DNA of 64,000 nucleotides from Nereocystis luetkeana (lineage: Eukaryota > Sar > Phaeophyceae > Laminariales > Laminariaceae): contig JARUPZ010000010.1 in assembly GCA_031213475.1 (NCBI GenBank), forward strand, positions 6,116,776 to 6,180,775. Reading direction: 5' to 3'. The notes under the pieces are model-generated. The model made no database searches. It was not told the DNA's origin and saw nothing but the letters and a program-made list of their open reading frames with translations. The position numbers and the translations under genes are program-made. Below, piece after piece: positions 1 to 9,000 of the stretch (position 1 is its first letter; each line of letters opens with the position of its first letter).

Positions 1-95
1 GAACCAACCACTTCACTACTTACTGGTGTTTTCGATGCTTGCCCCTACAGTGTATCGACGTGTGAATATAGTGAAGGCGGCCCACATGACCTAAA

Positions 96-240
96 CCGTA
101 CCACGACCGCACACCCCCTCCATCCGCTCGCACCTCGCAGCAGCATGCCTTTGGCATAGCTCTGCTAGTCTCGACACGGGGGGCACGGTGGAAGCACAGC
201 GCAGGCGAAAGCACTACACAGATGCACATCTAAGCGACAT
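96..240. repeat. Internal duplication, copy a
   Basis: This is the first of two adjacent related modules inside every unit. It aligns to 249-388 at an offset of 153 bp, dropping to 151 bp after a 2-bp difference (GGCATAGC here, GGCAGC in copy b). The core 112-190 is nearly identical to copy b; from 191 to 240 the match is looser (shared AGCGCAGGCGAAAG-like and TAAGC blocks). Around 142-161 the sequence can fold as AGCATGCC-TTT-GGCAT-(A)-GCT, an 8-bp stem with one bulged A. The 2-bp loss weakens this fold in copy b. The GC content is well above the unit mean. The duplication recurs at the same place in every unit, so it predates amplification of the array. Confidence 0.93.
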
Positions 241-248
241 CACGACAA

Positions 249-388
249 CTGTACCCCCACCGCGCACCCCCTCCATCCGCTCGCACCTCACAGCAGCATG
301 CCTTTGGCAGCTCTGCTAGTCTCGACACGGGGGGCACGGTGGGTTGGCACAGCGAACGCGAAGCGAAAGATGTACACCTAAGCAGCAC
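249..388. repeat. Internal duplication, copy b
   Basis: This second module is separated from copy a by about 8 bp. It shares the block from CACCCCCTCCATCCGCTCGC through CTCGACACGGGGGGCACGGT with copy a. It differs mainly by CGCGCA for CGCACA, CTCACAGC for CTCGCAGC, the missing 2 bp, and a divergent tail (GGGTTGGCACAGCGAACGCG). Because it sits downstream of copy a in the same orientation, open frames read on the - strand through the two copies share a Cys-rich peptide motif. That motif is a by-product of the duplication, not evidence of a protein domain. Confidence 0.93.
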
Positions 389-446
389 CCTGGAGGAGCC
401 TTCACGCCCAAACACAAATCAATACCTACCTGGACAAAGCATAGAA

Positions 447-488
447 AACGCCCTACGCGTATTCTACATACAACGCCCTACATACAAC
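447..488. repeat. Short overlapping direct repeats
   Basis: AACGCCCTAC occurs at 447-456 and 472-481, and CTACATACAAC at 464-474 and 478-488. The two pairs interleave, giving a small slippage-prone patch. The only base deletion I found outside poly(A) lies in this patch in unit 45 (at 48531/48532). No coding or RNA function is evident. Confidence 0.85.
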
Positions 489-579
489 CAACTGCTACGA
501 CTAAGGAAACCGCGGAGACCTACATTTTTTACATGGGAGCGAGCGAACATTTCGTCAATGCTAATTAGTGTTGCCCATA

Positions 580-604
580 CAGAAAGCTGTTTTTGAGCTT
601 TCTG
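580..604. other. Perfect 9-bp inverted repeat (hairpin) with a T-rich loop
   Basis: The left arm CAGAAAGCT (580-588) and right arm AGCTTTCTG (596-604) are exact reverse complements around the 7-nt loop GTTTTTG (589-595). The stem stops cleanly: the next flanking pair is A/C. I saw no change in it in any unit, although almost nothing else in the unit varies either. It could be a structured RNA element, a processing or termination stem, or a protein-binding dyad. It does not have the GC-rich stem plus U-run form of a bacterial intrinsic terminator, because the T-run is in the loop. Confidence 0.8.
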
Positions 605-656
605 CAAGTCAAATGGGTTAACAGTCCGTCAATGCGATTACTAAAAAACATTGTTT

Positions 657-735
657 TGCCCCGTTGTTTTTCAAGGCCAAGGTCGAACGGGTCTAGAGGC
701 GTGCGCAAGGATCGGGACTTGGGTTGGGCTAACGG
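657..735 (+). other. Cluster of weak matches to kinetoplast minicircle conserved blocks
   Basis: CCCCGTTG (659-666) differs by one base from minicircle CSB-2 (CCCCGTTC). AGGCGTGC (697-704) differs by one base from a CSB-1 form (GGGCGTGC). TGGGTTGGGCTA (720-731) matches CSB-3 (GGGGTTGGTGTA) at 9 of 12. All are on one strand within 73 bp. Known minicircles have the order 1-2-3, whereas here it is 2-1-3. Each match alone is expected by chance roughly once per unit, and kinetoplast DNA is usually far more AT-rich. Reported as an observation, not an origin call. Confidence 0.12.
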
Positions 736-775
736 CATTTTCGTTTACGATACCGCTTCGAAAAATCTAGAGAAG

Positions 776-830
776 ACAAACAAAAAACTACCAGGTACTA
801 GGTAAAACAAAAAACAAACAAAAAGGGAAC
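776..830. repeat. A/C-rich low-complexity segment
   Basis: The + strand is dominated by runs such as ACAAACAAAAAAC and AAAACAAAAAACAAACAAAA, broken by ACCAGGTACTAGG. G and T are rare here except in that insert. Read on the - strand it is a T/G-rich tract of the kind seen in untranslated or intergenic DNA. No promoter or gene is identified in it. Confidence 0.8.
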
Positions 831-975
831 ACCATTTGACAACAATCAATCATGAAATCAGACTAGAATACAGTACGACCACCTCAAAAAGCCATTTTTA
901 CACCCAACGAAAAAAAACAGAGGCTGTACACAAATCACCACTTCCACCATCGATACCGAGACACTCACTACCGGG

Positions 976-990
976 CACCACCACCACCAC
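976..990. repeat. (CAC)5 microsatellite
   Basis: Five perfect CAC triplets precede CCT and the poly(A) tract. The triplet number looks constant in all units, unlike the neighbouring poly(A), which suggests that only the homopolymer is unstable (or only the homopolymer is mis-sequenced). Confidence 0.9.
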
Positions 991-1030
991 CCTAAAAAAA
1001 AAAAGAAAAAAAAAAGGCGGCTATATTGCC
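991..1030 (-). promoter_or_regulatory. T-tract followed by AG on the minus strand (splice-acceptor-like)
   Basis: Read on the - strand, GGCAATATAGCCGCC is followed by a 19-22 nt T tract and then immediately by AGGGTGG. A long pyrimidine run ending in AG is the general form of a 3' splice acceptor, and in kinetoplastids it is the usual form of a trans-splice site. The first - strand ATG downstream (plus-strand positions 948-950) opens only a 30-codon frame ending at 858, so no credible gene is served by it. It may equally be a chance result of the homopolymer flanked by CCT. Kept as a weak regulatory candidate. Confidence 0.2.
994..1015. repeat. Variable poly(A) tract
   Basis: In unit 1 this is A11-G-A10. 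Across the 58 complete units the tract totals 22 nt in 16 units (1, 2, 4, 5, 7, 9, 11, 12, 13, 17, 38, 41, 42, 43, 45, 48), 20 nt in 5 (3, 16, 18, 23, 28), 19 nt in one (25) and 21 nt in the other 36. Three tracts are interrupted by G (1005, 3185, 18428). Nearly all unit length variation comes from here. It could mark an old reverse-transcribed RNA tail, but no target-site duplication can be recognised inside a tandem array. Confidence 0.93.
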
Positions 1031-3053
1031 CCTCCTATACCCCCTCTCCTCAAGGAAACCTCCCCCAAAACACCCTTCTCCGAAATACAGGAACCAACCA
1101 CTTCACTACTTACTGGTGTTTTCGATGCTTGCCCCTACAGTGTATCGACGTGTGAATATAGTGAAGGCGGCCCACATGACCTAAACCGTACCACGACCGC
1201 ACACCCCCTCCATCCGCTCGCACCTCGCAGCAGCATGCCTTTGGCATAGCTCTGCTAGTCTCGACACGGGGGGCACGGTGGAAGCACAGCGCAGGCGAAA
1301 GCACTACACAGATGCACATCTAAGCGACATCACGACAACTGTACCCCCACCGCGCACCCCCTCCATCCGCTCGCACCTCACAGCAGCATGCCTTTGGCAG
1401 CTCTGCTAGTCTCGACACGGGGGGCACGGTGGGTTGGCACAGCGAACGCGAAGCGAAAGATGTACACCTAAGCAGCACCCTGGAGGAGCCTTCACGCCCA
1501 AACACAAATCAATACCTACCTGGACAAAGCATAGAAAACGCCCTACGCGTATTCTACATACAACGCCCTACATACAACCAACTGCTACGACTAAGGAAAC
1601 CGCGGAGACCTACATTTTTTACATGGGAGCGAGCGAACATTTCGTCAATGCTAATTAGTGTTGCCCATACAGAAAGCTGTTTTTGAGCTTTCTGCAAGTC
1701 AAATGGGTTAACAGTCCGTCAATGCGATTACTAAAAAACATTGTTTTGCCCCGTTGTTTTTCAAGGCCAAGGTCGAACGGGTCTAGAGGCGTGCGCAAGG
1801 ATCGGGACTTGGGTTGGGCTAACGGCATTTTCGTTTACGATACCGCTTCGAAAAATCTAGAGAAGACAAACAAAAAACTACCAGGTACTAGGTAAAACAA
1901 AAAACAAACAAAAAGGGAACACCATTTGACAACAATCAATCATGAAATCAGACTAGAATACAGTACGACCACCTCAAAAAGCCATTTTTACACCCAACGA
2001 AAAAAAACAGAGGCTGTACACAAATCACCACTTCCACCATCGATACCGAGACACTCACTACCGGGCACCACCACCACCACCCTAAAAAAAAAAAAAAAAA
2101 AAAAAGGCGGCTATATTGCCCCTCCTATACCCCCTCTCCTCAAGGAAACCTCCCCCAAAACACCCTTCTCCGAAATACAGGAACCAACCACTTCACTACT
2201 TACTGGTGTTTTCGATGCTTGCCCCTACAGTGTATCGACGTGTGAATATAGTGAAGGCGGCCCACATGACCTAAACCGTACCACGACCGCACACCCCCTC
2301 CATCCGCTCGCACCTCGCAGCAGCATGCCTTTGGCATAGCTCTGCTAGTCTCGACACGGGGGGCACGGTGGAAGCACAGCGCAGGCGAAAGCACTACACA
2401 GATGCACATCTAAGCGACATCACGACAACTGTACCCCCACCGCGCACCCCCTCCATCCGCTCGCACCTCACAGCAGCATGCCTTTGGCAGCTCTGCTAGT
2501 CTCGACACGGGGGGCACGGTGGGTTGGCACAGCGAACGCGAAGCGAAAGATGTACACCTAAGCAGCACCCTGGAGGAGCCTTCACGCCCAAACACAAATC
2601 AATACCTACCTGGACAAAGCATAGAAAACGCCCTACGCGTATTCTACATACAACGCCCTACATACAACCAACTGCTACGACTAAGGAAACCGCGGAGACC
2701 TACATTTTTTACATGGGAGCGAGCGAACATTTCGTCAATGCTAATTAGTGTTGCCCATACAGAAAGCTGTTTTTGAGCTTTCTGCAAGTCAAATGGGTTA
2801 ACAGTCCGTCAATGCGATTACTAAAAAACATTGTTTTGCCCCGTTGTTTTTCAAGGCCAAGGTCGAACGGGTCTAGAGGCGTGCGCAAGGATCGGGACTT
2901 GGGTTGGGCTAACGGCATTTTCGTTTACGATACCGCTTCGAAAAATCTAGAGAAGACAAACAAAAAACTACCAGGTACTAGGTAAAACAAAAAACAAACA
3001 AAAAGGGAACACCATTTGACAACAATCAATCATGAAATCAGACTAGAATACAG

Positions 3054-3054
3054 C
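3054..3054. other. Unit 3 substitution (T to C)
   Basis: CAGTACGACC in the other units reads CAGCACGACC here (unit position 874). It is one of only three substitutions noticed, and it sits in the same unit as a G-interrupted, shortened poly(A). Confidence 0.9.
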
Positions 3055-6000
3055 ACGACCACCTCAAAAAGCCATTTTTACACCCAACGAAAAAAAACAG
3101 AGGCTGTACACAAATCACCACTTCCACCATCGATACCGAGACACTCACTACCGGGCACCACCACCACCACCCTAAAAAAAAAAAGAAAAAAAAGGCGGCT
3201 ATATTGCCCCTCCTATACCCCCTCTCCTCAAGGAAACCTCCCCCAAAACACCCTTCTCCGAAATACAGGAACCAACCACTTCACTACTTACTGGTGTTTT
3301 CGATGCTTGCCCCTACAGTGTATCGACGTGTGAATATAGTGAAGGCGGCCCACATGACCTAAACCGTACCACGACCGCACACCCCCTCCATCCGCTCGCA
3401 CCTCGCAGCAGCATGCCTTTGGCATAGCTCTGCTAGTCTCGACACGGGGGGCACGGTGGAAGCACAGCGCAGGCGAAAGCACTACACAGATGCACATCTA
3501 AGCGACATCACGACAACTGTACCCCCACCGCGCACCCCCTCCATCCGCTCGCACCTCACAGCAGCATGCCTTTGGCAGCTCTGCTAGTCTCGACACGGGG
3601 GGCACGGTGGGTTGGCACAGCGAACGCGAAGCGAAAGATGTACACCTAAGCAGCACCCTGGAGGAGCCTTCACGCCCAAACACAAATCAATACCTACCTG
3701 GACAAAGCATAGAAAACGCCCTACGCGTATTCTACATACAACGCCCTACATACAACCAACTGCTACGACTAAGGAAACCGCGGAGACCTACATTTTTTAC
3801 ATGGGAGCGAGCGAACATTTCGTCAATGCTAATTAGTGTTGCCCATACAGAAAGCTGTTTTTGAGCTTTCTGCAAGTCAAATGGGTTAACAGTCCGTCAA
3901 TGCGATTACTAAAAAACATTGTTTTGCCCCGTTGTTTTTCAAGGCCAAGGTCGAACGGGTCTAGAGGCGTGCGCAAGGATCGGGACTTGGGTTGGGCTAA
4001 CGGCATTTTCGTTTACGATACCGCTTCGAAAAATCTAGAGAAGACAAACAAAAAACTACCAGGTACTAGGTAAAACAAAAAACAAACAAAAAGGGAACAC
4101 CATTTGACAACAATCAATCATGAAATCAGACTAGAATACAGTACGACCACCTCAAAAAGCCATTTTTACACCCAACGAAAAAAAACAGAGGCTGTACACA
4201 AATCACCACTTCCACCATCGATACCGAGACACTCACTACCGGGCACCACCACCACCACCCTAAAAAAAAAAAAAAAAAAAAAAGGCGGCTATATTGCCCC
4301 TCCTATACCCCCTCTCCTCAAGGAAACCTCCCCCAAAACACCCTTCTCCGAAATACAGGAACCAACCACTTCACTACTTACTGGTGTTTTCGATGCTTGC
4401 CCCTACAGTGTATCGACGTGTGAATATAGTGAAGGCGGCCCACATGACCTAAACCGTACCACGACCGCACACCCCCTCCATCCGCTCGCACCTCGCAGCA
4501 GCATGCCTTTGGCATAGCTCTGCTAGTCTCGACACGGGGGGCACGGTGGAAGCACAGCGCAGGCGAAAGCACTACACAGATGCACATCTAAGCGACATCA
4601 CGACAACTGTACCCCCACCGCGCACCCCCTCCATCCGCTCGCACCTCACAGCAGCATGCCTTTGGCAGCTCTGCTAGTCTCGACACGGGGGGCACGGTGG
4701 GTTGGCACAGCGAACGCGAAGCGAAAGATGTACACCTAAGCAGCACCCTGGAGGAGCCTTCACGCCCAAACACAAATCAATACCTACCTGGACAAAGCAT
4801 AGAAAACGCCCTACGCGTATTCTACATACAACGCCCTACATACAACCAACTGCTACGACTAAGGAAACCGCGGAGACCTACATTTTTTACATGGGAGCGA
4901 GCGAACATTTCGTCAATGCTAATTAGTGTTGCCCATACAGAAAGCTGTTTTTGAGCTTTCTGCAAGTCAAATGGGTTAACAGTCCGTCAATGCGATTACT
5001 AAAAAACATTGTTTTGCCCCGTTGTTTTTCAAGGCCAAGGTCGAACGGGTCTAGAGGCGTGCGCAAGGATCGGGACTTGGGTTGGGCTAACGGCATTTTC
5101 GTTTACGATACCGCTTCGAAAAATCTAGAGAAGACAAACAAAAAACTACCAGGTACTAGGTAAAACAAAAAACAAACAAAAAGGGAACACCATTTGACAA
5201 CAATCAATCATGAAATCAGACTAGAATACAGTACGACCACCTCAAAAAGCCATTTTTACACCCAACGAAAAAAAACAGAGGCTGTACACAAATCACCACT
5301 TCCACCATCGATACCGAGACACTCACTACCGGGCACCACCACCACCACCCTAAAAAAAAAAAAAAAAAAAAAAGGCGGCTATATTGCCCCTCCTATACCC
5401 CCTCTCCTCAAGGAAACCTCCCCCAAAACACCCTTCTCCGAAATACAGGAACCAACCACTTCACTACTTACTGGTGTTTTCGATGCTTGCCCCTACAGTG
5501 TATCGACGTGTGAATATAGTGAAGGCGGCCCACATGACCTAAACCGTACCACGACCGCACACCCCCTCCATCCGCTCGCACCTCGCAGCAGCATGCCTTT
5601 GGCATAGCTCTGCTAGTCTCGACACGGGGGGCACGGTGGAAGCACAGCGCAGGCGAAAGCACTACACAGATGCACATCTAAGCGACATCACGACAACTGT
5701 ACCCCCACCGCGCACCCCCTCCATCCGCTCGCACCTCACAGCAGCATGCCTTTGGCAGCTCTGCTAGTCTCGACACGGGGGGCACGGTGGGTTGGCACAG
5801 CGAACGCGAAGCGAAAGATGTACACCTAAGCAGCACCCTGGAGGAGCCTTCACGCCCAAACACAAATCAATACCTACCTGGACAAAGCATAGAAAACGCC
5901 CTACGCGTATTCTACATACAACGCCCTACATACAACCAACTGCTACGACTAAGGAAACCGCGGAGACCTACATTTTTTACATGGGAGCGAGCGAACATTT

Positions 6001-9000
6001 CGTCAATGCTAATTAGTGTTGCCCATACAGAAAGCTGTTTTTGAGCTTTCTGCAAGTCAAATGGGTTAACAGTCCGTCAATGCGATTACTAAAAAACATT
6101 GTTTTGCCCCGTTGTTTTTCAAGGCCAAGGTCGAACGGGTCTAGAGGCGTGCGCAAGGATCGGGACTTGGGTTGGGCTAACGGCATTTTCGTTTACGATA
6201 CCGCTTCGAAAAATCTAGAGAAGACAAACAAAAAACTACCAGGTACTAGGTAAAACAAAAAACAAACAAAAAGGGAACACCATTTGACAACAATCAATCA
6301 TGAAATCAGACTAGAATACAGTACGACCACCTCAAAAAGCCATTTTTACACCCAACGAAAAAAAACAGAGGCTGTACACAAATCACCACTTCCACCATCG
6401 ATACCGAGACACTCACTACCGGGCACCACCACCACCACCCTAAAAAAAAAAAAAAAAAAAAAGGCGGCTATATTGCCCCTCCTATACCCCCTCTCCTCAA
6501 GGAAACCTCCCCCAAAACACCCTTCTCCGAAATACAGGAACCAACCACTTCACTACTTACTGGTGTTTTCGATGCTTGCCCCTACAGTGTATCGACGTGT
6601 GAATATAGTGAAGGCGGCCCACATGACCTAAACCGTACCACGACCGCACACCCCCTCCATCCGCTCGCACCTCGCAGCAGCATGCCTTTGGCATAGCTCT
6701 GCTAGTCTCGACACGGGGGGCACGGTGGAAGCACAGCGCAGGCGAAAGCACTACACAGATGCACATCTAAGCGACATCACGACAACTGTACCCCCACCGC
6801 GCACCCCCTCCATCCGCTCGCACCTCACAGCAGCATGCCTTTGGCAGCTCTGCTAGTCTCGACACGGGGGGCACGGTGGGTTGGCACAGCGAACGCGAAG
6901 CGAAAGATGTACACCTAAGCAGCACCCTGGAGGAGCCTTCACGCCCAAACACAAATCAATACCTACCTGGACAAAGCATAGAAAACGCCCTACGCGTATT
7001 CTACATACAACGCCCTACATACAACCAACTGCTACGACTAAGGAAACCGCGGAGACCTACATTTTTTACATGGGAGCGAGCGAACATTTCGTCAATGCTA
7101 ATTAGTGTTGCCCATACAGAAAGCTGTTTTTGAGCTTTCTGCAAGTCAAATGGGTTAACAGTCCGTCAATGCGATTACTAAAAAACATTGTTTTGCCCCG
7201 TTGTTTTTCAAGGCCAAGGTCGAACGGGTCTAGAGGCGTGCGCAAGGATCGGGACTTGGGTTGGGCTAACGGCATTTTCGTTTACGATACCGCTTCGAAA
7301 AATCTAGAGAAGACAAACAAAAAACTACCAGGTACTAGGTAAAACAAAAAACAAACAAAAAGGGAACACCATTTGACAACAATCAATCATGAAATCAGAC
7401 TAGAATACAGTACGACCACCTCAAAAAGCCATTTTTACACCCAACGAAAAAAAACAGAGGCTGTACACAAATCACCACTTCCACCATCGATACCGAGACA
7501 CTCACTACCGGGCACCACCACCACCACCCTAAAAAAAAAAAAAAAAAAAAAAGGCGGCTATATTGCCCCTCCTATACCCCCTCTCCTCAAGGAAACCTCC
7601 CCCAAAACACCCTTCTCCGAAATACAGGAACCAACCACTTCACTACTTACTGGTGTTTTCGATGCTTGCCCCTACAGTGTATCGACGTGTGAATATAGTG
7701 AAGGCGGCCCACATGACCTAAACCGTACCACGACCGCACACCCCCTCCATCCGCTCGCACCTCGCAGCAGCATGCCTTTGGCATAGCTCTGCTAGTCTCG
7801 ACACGGGGGGCACGGTGGAAGCACAGCGCAGGCGAAAGCACTACACAGATGCACATCTAAGCGACATCACGACAACTGTACCCCCACCGCGCACCCCCTC
7901 CATCCGCTCGCACCTCACAGCAGCATGCCTTTGGCAGCTCTGCTAGTCTCGACACGGGGGGCACGGTGGGTTGGCACAGCGAACGCGAAGCGAAAGATGT
8001 ACACCTAAGCAGCACCCTGGAGGAGCCTTCACGCCCAAACACAAATCAATACCTACCTGGACAAAGCATAGAAAACGCCCTACGCGTATTCTACATACAA
8101 CGCCCTACATACAACCAACTGCTACGACTAAGGAAACCGCGGAGACCTACATTTTTTACATGGGAGCGAGCGAACATTTCGTCAATGCTAATTAGTGTTG
8201 CCCATACAGAAAGCTGTTTTTGAGCTTTCTGCAAGTCAAATGGGTTAACAGTCCGTCAATGCGATTACTAAAAAACATTGTTTTGCCCCGTTGTTTTTCA
8301 AGGCCAAGGTCGAACGGGTCTAGAGGCGTGCGCAAGGATCGGGACTTGGGTTGGGCTAACGGCATTTTCGTTTACGATACCGCTTCGAAAAATCTAGAGA
8401 AGACAAACAAAAAACTACCAGGTACTAGGTAAAACAAAAAACAAACAAAAAGGGAACACCATTTGACAACAATCAATCATGAAATCAGACTAGAATACAG
8501 TACGACCACCTCAAAAAGCCATTTTTACACCCAACGAAAAAAAACAGAGGCTGTACACAAATCACCACTTCCACCATCGATACCGAGACACTCACTACCG
8601 GGCACCACCACCACCACCCTAAAAAAAAAAAAAAAAAAAAAGGCGGCTATATTGCCCCTCCTATACCCCCTCTCCTCAAGGAAACCTCCCCCAAAACACC
8701 CTTCTCCGAAATACAGGAACCAACCACTTCACTACTTACTGGTGTTTTCGATGCTTGCCCCTACAGTGTATCGACGTGTGAATATAGTGAAGGCGGCCCA
8801 CATGACCTAAACCGTACCACGACCGCACACCCCCTCCATCCGCTCGCACCTCGCAGCAGCATGCCTTTGGCATAGCTCTGCTAGTCTCGACACGGGGGGC
8901 ACGGTGGAAGCACAGCGCAGGCGAAAGCACTACACAGATGCACATCTAAGCGACATCACGACAACTGTACCCCCACCGCGCACCCCCTCCATCCGCTCGC

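Larger units (their letters stand above)
541..772. repeat. Degenerate ~75-bp sub-repeats
   Basis: CGTCAATGC occurs at 553-561 and 627-635 (offset 74); around it, 541-565 matches 615-639 at 18 of 25 positions. TCGAA followed by 4 nt and TCTAGAG (683-698) recurs as TCGAA followed by 3 nt and TCTAGAG (758-772), offset 74-75. GTTTTT occurs at 589 and 666 (offset 77), a weaker match. Together these suggest an old, decayed tandem duplication with a period near 75 bp. The GC-rich duplication upstream has an offset of 151-153 bp, close to twice this value, which may be coincidence. Confidence 0.5.
1..1090. repeat. Reference repeat unit (unit 1), anatomy
   Basis: This unit is used to describe the layout shared by all copies. 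By hand count it has 538 G+C in 1,090 bases (49%). Composition is uneven: 61-360 is about 62% GC, 421-660 about 42%, and 781-900 about 33%. In order it holds a GC-rich internal duplication (96-388), CA-rich DNA with short direct repeats (399-488), a T6 run (514-519), a hairpin (580-604) within a zone of 74-77 bp direct repeats (541-772), A/C low-complexity DNA (776-830), an A8 run (910-917), (CAC)5 (976-990), poly(A) (994-1015) and a C-rich, G-poor stretch (1025-1080). Short open frames of 61-137 codons occur on both strands, but none resembles a known family and they shift with poly(A) length, so none is called as a gene. Confidence 0.95.

Noticed and set aside
345-356. tRNA A-box-like TGGCACAGCGAA
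   Set aside because: There is no B-box at a suitable distance downstream and no cloverleaf can be drawn.
20-415. Two minus-strand frames sharing a Cys-rich peptide motif
   Set aside because: The shared motif comes from the internal DNA duplication read in the same relative frame, not from a protein domain.
339-596. Overlapping plus-strand frames of 85 and 74 codons
   Set aside because: Two frames overlap over the same DNA with no family resemblance, and indels in units 44, 45 and 50 disrupt or swap them without compensation.
710-731. 5S rRNA C-box resemblance (GGGACTTGGGTTGGG)
   Set aside because: The A-box and the conserved 5' and 3' parts of 5S rRNA are not found at the required distances on either strand.
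726-745. Spliced-leader RNA gene suggested by GGCTAACGGCATTTTCG
   Set aside because: Only a vague likeness to the kinetoplastid exon start AACTAACGCTAT. The conserved exon is not found on either strand, and I did not find the known nematode, euglenid, diplonemid or dinoflagellate leaders.
545-760. CENP-B box candidates near TTTCGTCAATGC and TTTTCGTTTACGATACCG
   Set aside because: Neither meets the required core (TTCG, four bases, A, two bases, CGGG).
702-776. U6 snRNA-like words TGCGCAAGGAT (702-712) and AGAGAAGA (769-776)
   Set aside because: In U6 the ACAGAGA-like word precedes the GCGCAAGGAT word; here the order is reversed, the spacing is wrong and the rest of U6 is absent.
988-1000. 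Telomere-like CCCTAAA before the poly(A)
   Set aside because: It occurs once per unit, followed by a homopolymer, with no tandem telomeric repeats.
836-1249. Plus-strand open frame of up to 137 codons in each unit
   Set aside because: Its C-terminal half changes completely (137, 115 or 105 codons) as poly(A) length changes by one or two bases. It has no recognisable domain, and a Lys run is simply the poly(A) tract translated.
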